Part shown: positions 1-5,015 of the stretch, in pieces
Layout: every line of letters begins with the position of its first letter
Numbering within the stretch: the stretch's first letter is position 1
Assembly (NCBI GenBank): GCA_007132365.1
Contig: SLOS01000395.1
Span: forward strand, 1-5,015
Source: Bacteroidales bacterium
GTDB lineage: Bacteria > Bacteroidota > Bacteroidia > Bacteroidales > PUMT01
Length of the DNA: 5,015 nt
Direction: 5' to 3'
The notes under the pieces: model-generated
Told to the model about the DNA's origin: nothing
Databases searched by the model: none
The model's input: only the letters and a program-made list of their open reading frames with translations
Translations under genes and position numbers: made by a program

Positions 1-299
1 AGCCTGGGCTCTATGGCATAGGGCATTAGGTTTATGGAACGGTTATAATAGGAAGTGGATTCAATGAACGATCCTGACAAATATGTGAGCCATCCCAGGC
101 GAAGATTCATCTCATAGGATTGTTCGTCATATATTGCCCGCAGAACCTCTATGGATTTCTGCAGTTCACCTGTGTTCTCAAGGGTGTAGCTTTCGCGGAA
201 AGCCTCGATTTGCCGGTCCGCATCCCGGGAGTAAAGCCCGGAAGGTATCAGCAATGACAGCAGGATCGTTATCCTGTAAATAGTTCTTAAAATTTCCAT
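1..299 (-). CDS. Secreted TPR-repeat protein, N-terminal part (3' end beyond window)
   Basis: This reading frame opens with ATG at 299-297 and stays open for 99 codons to the window edge, so only the N-terminus is visible. Residues 1-24 look like a Sec signal peptide: Arg5 and Arg9 come before a hydrophobic run (ITILLSLLI), and a likely cleavage site follows LYS at residue 24. Residues 29-98 then form about two tetratricopeptide repeats. The second is the clearer one, with the pattern LRLGWLTYLSGSF followed by a Tyr/Ser-rich helix and Pro93. TPR proteins of this kind usually act as protein-binding scaffolds, here probably in the periplasm or at the outer membrane; that location is inferred from the signal peptide. 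The start lies inside the end of the preceding gene (13-nt overlap) and has no Shine-Dalgarno-like sequence, which points to coupled translation. The missing C-terminus could hold a beta-barrel, as in the neighbour, or more TPRs. The specific function is unknown. Confidence 0.75.
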   Translation of the reverse strand, partial: MEILRTIYRITILLSLLIPSGLYSRDADRQIEAFRESYTLENTGELQKSIEVLRAIYDEQSYEMNLRLGWLTYLSGSFIESTSYYNRSINLMPYAIEPR

Positions 300-1630
300 T
301 TTATTACTGCTGTTATATTATTGTAATTGGTAATATTTTTATAAGTGTAAATATCCGCAGACGGATCATCGGGAACAAAACGGCTTTCGCGAATGGTATA
401 GTTGTAATGCAATGCCATCTCAAATTTCTCCGATACGAATGGTGCTATCAGTGATATCCCGTACTGCCCACCAGTCGGTCCTGTGTCATTATAAACAAGA
501 TACGCTCCCGGACCGGCAAAATTTTCCATCTCGCCATAACGCCCCCAAAGCTCCAGCCACAAACCGGTAAAGGTTCTGAAGCCCACGGTATGTGTATAAA
601 TATATGTCCCATCATGGCTGTTCACGGGCACGATCGTATACCGGGTAATATCAGATGCACTATACAGATTCAGGTTACCAAAAGGGAACCAGGCAAATGA
701 GAACGTACCTCGCAGCTGTTGCTGTTCATTTATGTATGAGAAACCCGCCGAAAATCCGGAACGTATTTTCCCGGCATATTTCTCCACTCCCAGGCTTGTT
801 GCCACATCATGCCTGTTTATTACCTGCTGCTGAATATACGAAAACCTTCCCCTTCCGACCATTACTGCCTCAGAAGGTATCTTCACATTCAGGTAATGGA
901 CAGCAGGCACCAGGAATATACCATTACCCAGGAGTACCCTGCCGGAGAGGTAATACTGGAACTGGTTGATCTTTGCATCACGGATAAGACGATCCTCATC
1001 CGGTTCCCTGGAAAAGTAGAGATAGTTCTTGCTGAAGTATCCGGCGGCATGTGTAATCCTGAGCCGGTTACCGGCCTCATGCTCCAGGCCCGCGCCAAAA
1101 TGGACATAATTTCTGGTAATGGCCTGGCTTCCATCAATATCAGGCATGTTTTCAGCAGAATACCGGTCTGTTATATCAGTATCATGGATAAAACCGGCAG
1201 TAGAGCTCAGTGAAAATGACCGTACAGCACCCCTGGCAGCATAGGAAAATTTTCTTCTCAATTCCCGGGAGAAGCTTTGTGCCAGCAGGTGTGCTTCCAT
1301 CTCTCTCCCATAGAATTTAAAGGTAAAATAGAGATACTCCCTTGCAACATCATCGGCAGAATTAAATTCCAGTGCCTTTCTGAAATGCCTGATGGCCTTT
1401 GAATAATCTTCCAGCTCATATGCCGCGATACCAATACGCATCCTCAGGTAATAATAATCAACTCCCTGTTCCAGAGCAGACTCTCCGGCATTTATCAGTT
1501 CCTTCCAGGAAGAATCCATGTAAAGGTCGTATGTTTTTTTATCAATACCGGCAAAATCCGGCCCTTGCTGCGATACGGCATAATTCATTGAAAGTAACGC
1601 CGGTAACAGTAACACCATCACTCTACCCAT
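287..1630 (-). CDS. Secreted TPR protein with probable C-terminal outer-membrane beta-barrel
   Basis: The protein has 447 residues. Residues 1-20 are a signal peptide with hydrophobic core VMVLLLPALLSM and a plausible cleavage after AVS (20/21). Residues 35-125 are helical and TPR-like. The best repeat is at about 60-93, with Gly67, Tyr71, Ala79, Phe83 and Ala86 at the usual TPR positions and the stretch YSKAIRHFRKALEFN. From about residue 130 to the end the sequence changes to alternating polar/aromatic beta-type segments rich in Tyr, Phe and Gly, such as YVHFGAGLEHEAG, FSAGFSYINEQ and FEMALHYNYTI. It finishes in VIKWKF, and a terminal Phe is the classic signal for outer-membrane barrel insertion. 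The expected place is the outer membrane with the TPR part in the periplasm. The start overlaps the end of the urea-transporter/M23 gene by 13 nt, and its own end overlaps the next gene by 13 nt. I do not recognise a named family; a YaiO-like TPR-plus-barrel arrangement is a loose parallel only. The barrel call is pattern-based and a substrate cannot be deduced. Confidence 0.8.
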   Translation of the reverse strand: MGRVMVLLLPALLSMNYAVSQQGPDFAGIDKKTYDLYMDSSWKELINAGESALEQGVDYYYLRMRIGIAAYELEDYSKAIRHFRKALEFNSADDVAREYLYFTFKFYGREMEAHLLAQSFSRELRRKFSYAARGAVRSFSLSSTAGFIHDTDITDRYSAENMPDIDGSQAITRNYVHFGAGLEHEAGNRLRITHAAGYFSKNYLYFSREPDEDRLIRDAKINQFQYYLSGRVLLGNGIFLVPAVHYLNVKIPSEAVMVGRGRFSYIQQQVINRHDVATSLGVEKYAGKIRSGFSAGFSYINEQQQLRGTFSFAWFPFGNLNLYSASDITRYTIVPVNSHDGTYIYTHTVGFRTFTGLWLELWGRYGEMENFAGPGAYLVYNDTGPTGGQYGISLIAPFVSEKFEMALHYNYTIRESRFVPDDPSADIYTYKNITNYNNITAVIKWKF

Positions 1631-3828
1631 ACAGCATCAATTTCTGTTTTACCATCTTTAACTTTAAATACTCTTATACCTTTCCTGTCAATTTCCAGCT
1701 CAAATTGTTTACTGTCGGAATATTTACCAAAAACAAAGGACACTGCTTCCGATTTCAACTTAATCTTTTCAGGAGAAAGAGTGCTGTCAATATAAAAATA
1801 ATTAATACGGTAACCGGCCTTCAAAAAAATGAAAAACGGGGCAACCATATCCTGGAAAAAGAGCATGGTTTTCGGAAATATAAGATTCACCGGAAAATTG
1901 TCTTTCAAAGATATGTCCTGGTAGAATCCCTGCTGAACCTTATAGACAGCGAGATAAAAATAGTACAGGAGCGAAGATTTATCACCTTCAAAATGTGTAA
2001 AATACCATACTGTTCCGTCATTTTCAAACCAGGCCTTTGAACCTGTATCTTTGCATACAATATATGGCTTGTTGTACAGACTGATCTCCACTTCCCAGTC
2101 CGCGCTACTCTTCTTCCCGTTACGGTTCTCATCTATTCTGATCTTCCTTCCCGGGACAAGGTCAAAAGCATTTTTCATCAGGGTGTTAACCTCTACATTC
2201 CTGATCCTTTCACCTTTTTCAGGAATGTCAAAGGACTTAAAACCAAAACCTTTTTCCCGTTTCAGAATATAATGGCTGACGGGATATTCAATTGTTTTGG
2301 ACCCGATCCAGGGAGTCGCCTGCAGTTGATAATGCAGGTGCGGAACAGGTGAGCGGCCTGAATTCCCGCATTTGGCAATTGTCTGTCCCTGCTTTACTTT
2401 TTCCCCCTTTTTAACCGTGACGGAGTTCTCTTTCAGATGGCTGAGTTTTGAGTACAATCCGTCTGCATGCTGAATGATAATAGTATTCCCCCAGTTATGC
2501 ACAAGGTTGACATCTCCTATATTATTATCTTCTATACCATCAGTCACTTCCTCTATGGTTCCGTCGGCCGGAGCAAGAACAGCCTTGTCAAAACAATAAT
2601 AATCACTGCACTTATCCCCCTCTCCCCTGTATGATCTACCCTCTTCATCCAGTATCTCAAAATCAAGTGCATGCCTCCACTCACCCTTATGGGTGTGTTC
2701 ACCATCATAAGCCTGCGTTACTGTCCATTCCCCAAAAAAGGGAAGCCAGACCTGCACATCAAATAAATGAGCAAACCTTTCAGATGCATTCCGGAAAGCA
2801 TAAAGGTTCCTTTCAGGCGAATTATACTGGTAGAACAGAGTATGAAGCTGATTTGTGTTCCTTGTCCTGAATTTGAGCACATACAGGAAAAGAAGAACAA
2901 TTATATTAAAAGGCAGGGAATAGACAGGAAGATAAAGGACTGCAAAAACAGAGCTTAGACTTATAGTAAGAAGAGCAACCAGGGGTATCATACAGATTAC
3001 ACAGAGGTAGGATGATAGGGTGGGTATTATAAAAAAGCCCCCGACAGCGATCGAGGTAAGTATATAATTAAACCCTATATAACTGTAATTCAGCTCATCA
3101 AGGTTAGCGCCAACAATTTCATAAAAGAAGAAAGCCGAATAGAACCCCAGCAGAGACAAGGTGAAAGCTATACGTGAATAGTAAAGCAGGCCTCCGGCAA
3201 TGATAACCCCGGAGAGCAAATTGTACTGAAAGAAAATAGCTCCGAGTGATATGAAATAGACACGAAGGGAAGGAGAAAGGCCAATCTGCCGCCATGACTC
3301 ATAGATCCACACAAGGGTACTTCCTCCAATCTGGTAGAGTTCATTCAGGGTATAGACACCGCGCTGGCTGACACCCAGGGCTGTCAGTTCCCGGGTTGCC
3401 AGGGTAACTATCCAGATAGAGATGATAAAAGGTACACTCAGGTAAGGCAGGGCGTATTTACCAATAACCCCTTCGGCAGCGATCGAGAGGAAAAGTGTTA
3501 GTATCGAAGCGAGGATTACGATAAGCAAAAGATGCCAGCCCGGTGCAAAATAGATGCCGAGCCCAAGTCCCACAAGGAGACTGTTGAACCCGTATATACC
3601 CTTGGCTATAACATATTTGTTAAACCCAAGGCGAAGCCCTGTGCCATTGGTAAAAAGTACGGATACAAGTCCATAGAAACCGGCAAAGGGATCAATAAAA
3701 GTAACAATCAGAAGTGTTGCTGAAAAAAGTTTATTATCCGAAAAAAAAACCTGGGAATAGCTGTTCAGCACCCCGCTGAAAAACAATTCCAGGTTACTAT
3801 TTCTCACCAGATCCGCAACTTTTTTCAT
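1618..3828 (-). CDS. Urea transporter (UT family) fused to M23 metallopeptidase domain
   Basis: The protein has 736 residues. Residues about 10-320 match the urea-transporter fold, a channel for passive urea passage across the inner membrane. Each half carries an LPxx[T/S]xPF signature (LPYLSVPF 127-134; LPVYSLPF 300-307). The first half has YSQVFFSDN (24-32) and YGFNSLLVGLGLG (79-91); the second has GFNYILTSIAVGGFF (252-266). About ten hydrophobic segments are visible. Residues about 360-510 resemble an M23/LytM zinc peptidase: HKGEWRHALDF (380-390), VLAPADGTI (417-425), NWGNTIIIQH (445-454), LYSKLSHL (458-465) and PHLHYQLQ (496-503), which holds the HxH motif. M23 enzymes usually cut peptidoglycan peptides. 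Residues about 540-736 are unassigned. The ATG at 3828 is chosen because the upstream in-frame codons contain no start before a TGA at 3879-3877; only a weak AGG lies about 5 nt upstream. It is first in a three-gene operon. No urease gene is nearby, so urea as the true substrate is inferred from family. Confidence 0.9.
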   Translation of the reverse strand: MKKVADLVRNSNLELFFSGVLNSYSQVFFSDNKLFSATLLIVTFIDPFAGFYGLVSVLFTNGTGLRLGFNKYVIAKGIYGFNSLLVGLGLGIYFAPGWHLLLIVILASILTLFLSIAAEGVIGKYALPYLSVPFIISIWIVTLATRELTALGVSQRGVYTLNELYQIGGSTLVWIYESWRQIGLSPSLRVYFISLGAIFFQYNLLSGVIIAGGLLYYSRIAFTLSLLGFYSAFFFYEIVGANLDELNYSYIGFNYILTSIAVGGFFIIPTLSSYLCVICMIPLVALLTISLSSVFAVLYLPVYSLPFNIIVLLFLYVLKFRTRNTNQLHTLFYQYNSPERNLYAFRNASERFAHLFDVQVWLPFFGEWTVTQAYDGEHTHKGEWRHALDFEILDEEGRSYRGEGDKCSDYYCFDKAVLAPADGTIEEVTDGIEDNNIGDVNLVHNWGNTIIIQHADGLYSKLSHLKENSVTVKKGEKVKQGQTIAKCGNSGRSPVPHLHYQLQATPWIGSKTIEYPVSHYILKREKGFGFKSFDIPEKGERIRNVEVNTLMKNAFDLVPGRKIRIDENRNGKKSSADWEVEISLYNKPYIVCKDTGSKAWFENDGTVWYFTHFEGDKSSLLYYFYLAVYKVQQGFYQDISLKDNFPVNLIFPKTMLFFQDMVAPFFIFLKAGYRINYFYIDSTLSPEKIKLKSEAVSFVFGKYSDSKQFELEIDRKGIRVFKVKDGKTEIDAVWVE

Positions 3829-3854
3829 AAAACCTGATAAATAGTAATGAGTGC

Positions 3855-3881
3855 AGTATAAAAAGGTTTTATTAAATCAAA
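3855..3881 (-). promoter_or_regulatory. Weak candidate promoter for the UT-M23 operon
   Basis: Upstream of the operon, on the minus strand, TTTG (3881-3878) is followed after 17 nt by TATACTGC, whose TATACT is at 3860-3855. This partly resembles the Bacteroidota promoter pattern TTTG plus TAnnTTTG, but the spacer is about 2 nt short and the downstream box matches only in part. The position, about 27 nt upstream of the operon's ATG, would give a very short leader. The 189-bp gap between same-strand genes makes a separate promoter likely somewhere in it; this exact site is a guess. Confidence 0.2.
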
Positions 3882-3885
3882 CATT

Positions 3886-3904
3886 TTTCAGTACTTAACT
3901 GAAA
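3886..3904. repeat. Perfect 7-bp inverted repeat in the intergenic gap
   Basis: TTTCAGT (3886-3892) and ACTGAAA (3898-3904) are exact reverse complements around the 5-nt loop ACTTA. It lies between the decarboxylase stop and the UT-M23 start, just upstream of the candidate promoter. The stem is AT-rich. On the minus strand it is followed by AAAAATG rather than a T-run, so it is a poor intrinsic terminator. It could be an operator or a weak RNA hairpin, or may occur by chance. The rest of the 3829-4017 gap is AT-rich with no RNA gene or clear terminator that I can see. Confidence 0.35.
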
Positions 3905-4017
3905 TATCCCGTTGCCCGCCCAATCAGGTTATTTACTGTAGCTGAAATTTCTCTAAAATAAGCAAGAAACATTCCCATCTGCCTTATAAAACAGTTATTA
4001 TTAAACCTGACCGCCCC

Positions 4018-5015
4018 TTAAAGTTTAAACTCCTTAAGATGTCCGGGCAGTTTTTCAAGAGAGGTAATAGTTTCAAGCCTTTCCCGTTCACGAACCAGAT
4101 GCACGTTATTGTCCGCGCCGATCATAACCACCCTGGGTCGCATGGTAATGAACTGCATCCATTGTGTCATGTTGTAGGCACCGACGCGGCTGATAACCAC
4201 GTTATCACCCTTTTTCAGCAGGGGCATTACCGCTGCTTCCTTGATAACATCAATATTCATGCACAAGGGCCCGTAAACCGTTGTTTCTTCTGTATGATCA
4301 GACATCTGCTGTGCAGGGTTGATCTGATGGTCATACCAGAATGATGTAAACAGAAGGTTAACTCCGGTATCAAGAATCGTTGCCCTGCGGCCGTCTGACA
4401 AACGTTTGTTTGCAATGACGGTTCCCAACAAATACCCGGCATCATCAACAAGCGCCCGGCCTGTTTCGAGTATCAGCAAAGGCATATTTTCAGGCCTGAT
4501 TGATGAATTGACAAGCGCCGAACTGATGGCTTCGGCATATTCATCGAAACCGGGAGCCGTATCGGTACCTGAATAATAAGCCCCCTTCAACGTATTTTTT
4601 GAAGCAAAGCCGCCACCTATATCTATATAACTAACTGCATGATCATACTTCCTTACAAGTCCGCTTGCAAGTTCTGCAAGCTTTGATGCCGCTATTTGGT
4701 ATGCCCCGGCTGTCAGCATATATGTACCAATATGTGTATGCAGGCCGGTCAGTTCCAGTTTCCCGCCTGTCATTATGCGGTTGAGGGCATCCCAGGCCTC
4801 ACCGTTCTCATAGTTAAACCCGAACCTGTCCCACATAGGATATACGCCAACATCCATGTTAACCCTGATGGCAACCCTGGGCTTTTTTCCGGTTTCACCG
4901 GCAATTTCAGTAAGCATATACATTTCATCAAAATGATCAATATGTATAAGGGAGTTATTTTCTATCGCCCTCATCAGGTCTTCACGGGTTTTGTCAGGGC
5001 CGTTAAATATTATAT
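4018..5015 (-). CDS. PLP-dependent decarboxylase, DAP/ornithine/arginine decarboxylase group (N-terminus beyond window)
   Basis: The frame is open from the window edge to TAA at 4020-4018, giving 331 visible residues. The Met at 4974 is internal, because the codons before it encode family-like sequence (IIFNGPDKTREDL). These enzymes remove the alpha-carboxyl of amino acids using PLP on an alanine-racemase-type barrel with a C-terminal beta domain. Counting from Met4974, visible motifs are HTHIGTY (79-85), the phosphate-binding glycines DIGGG (118-122), ETGR (170-173, where EPGR is usual), GPLCMNID (235-242, matching the GPxCxxxD active-site Cys segment contributed across the dimer) and VGAY (264-267). 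The PLP lysine near the N-terminus is outside the window. After VGAY the sequence runs NMTQWMQF instead of the SMAS-type segment of typical DAP decarboxylases, so the substrate may not be meso-diaminopimelate. It is on the same strand as the UT-M23 operon but 189 bp upstream of it, so probably a separate transcript. A cytoplasmic biosynthetic role is expected; lysine synthesis is possible but unproven. Confidence 0.85.
   Translation of the reverse strand, partial: IIFNGPDKTREDLMRAIENNSLIHIDHFDEMYMLTEIAGETGKKPRVAIRVNMDVGVYPMWDRFGFNYENGEAWDALNRIMTGGKLELTGLHTHIGTYMLTAGAYQIAASKLAELASGLVRKYDHAVSYIDIGGGFASKNTLKGAYYSGTDTAPGFDEYAEAISSALVNSSIRPENMPLLILETGRALVDDAGYLLGTVIANKRLSDGRRATILDTGVNLLFTSFWYDHQINPAQQMSDHTEETTVYGPLCMNIDVIKEAAVMPLLKKGDNVVISRVGAYNMTQWMQFITMRPRVVMIGADNNVHLVRERERLETITSLEKLPGHLKEFKL

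Noticed and set aside
809..1213. 134-residue plus-strand open frame
   Set aside because: It is fully antisense to the TPR/barrel gene and has no recognisable protein features.
1399..2040. 213-residue plus-strand open frame
   Set aside because: It runs antisense across the junction of two well-supported minus-strand genes, shows no motif, signal peptide or start context, and its composition is that of a shadow frame.
3886..3904. Intrinsic terminator for the decarboxylase gene
   Set aside because: The stem is short and AT-rich, with no T-run after it on the minus strand, and lies over 110 nt from the stop codon. It is kept only as an inverted repeat.
3831..4010. Repeated AACCTGA words as operator sites
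   Set aside because: AACCTGA occurs at 3831 and 4004 and inverted at 3924-3930, but the spacing is irregular and the 7-bp word is too short to separate from chance in 180 bp.
4972..4974. ATG as the start of the decarboxylase
   Set aside because: The frame continues upstream to the window edge with family-like residues (NGPDKTREDL), and the PLP-lysine region would be missing, so this Met is internal.
1..5015. Insertion sequences, CRISPR arrays, tRNA or rRNA genes
   Set aside because: I found no transposase motifs, regularly spaced repeats, cloverleaf-like sequences or rRNA stretches. Nearly all of the window is explained by the four coding regions.

Overview
The window looks like a piece of a Bacteroidota chromosome (inference). 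The signs are an outer-membrane barrel protein ending in Phe, TPR proteins with signal peptides, short gene overlaps without clear Shine-Dalgarno sites, and moderate to low GC. No rRNA or marker gene is present to place it more closely. All recognisable genes lie on the minus strand, so the window reads biologically from right to left.

Right side (about 4018-5015): the 3' part of a gene for a fold-type III PLP-dependent decarboxylase of the diaminopimelate/ornithine/arginine decarboxylase group. Its N-terminus, including the PLP lysine, lies beyond the window. A 189-bp AT-rich gap (3829-4017) follows. It holds a perfect 7-bp inverted repeat, a weak promoter candidate and two mini-ORFs, but no convincing terminator.

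Centre and left (1-3828): a compact three-gene operon in the order 3828 -> 1. The first gene encodes a two-domain protein with an N-terminal urea-transporter (UT family) membrane domain, an M23/LytM-type metallopeptidase domain, and about 200 C-terminal residues I cannot assign. The second encodes a secreted protein with a short TPR region followed by a probable outer-membrane beta-barrel. The third, cut by the window edge, encodes another secreted TPR protein. Both junctions overlap by exactly 13 nt with no visible ribosome binding site at the downstream starts, which suggests translational coupling and linked function.

The most interesting content is this operon: a small-solute (urea-like) channel joined to a peptidoglycan-peptidase-type domain and co-translated with an outer-membrane barrel and periplasmic TPR proteins. 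It may be an envelope-spanning small-amide uptake or cell-wall system. No urease or nickel gene is visible, so substrate and role remain open. The predicted membrane topology (C-terminus inside) also conflicts with a periplasmic M23 domain, which is worth resolving.
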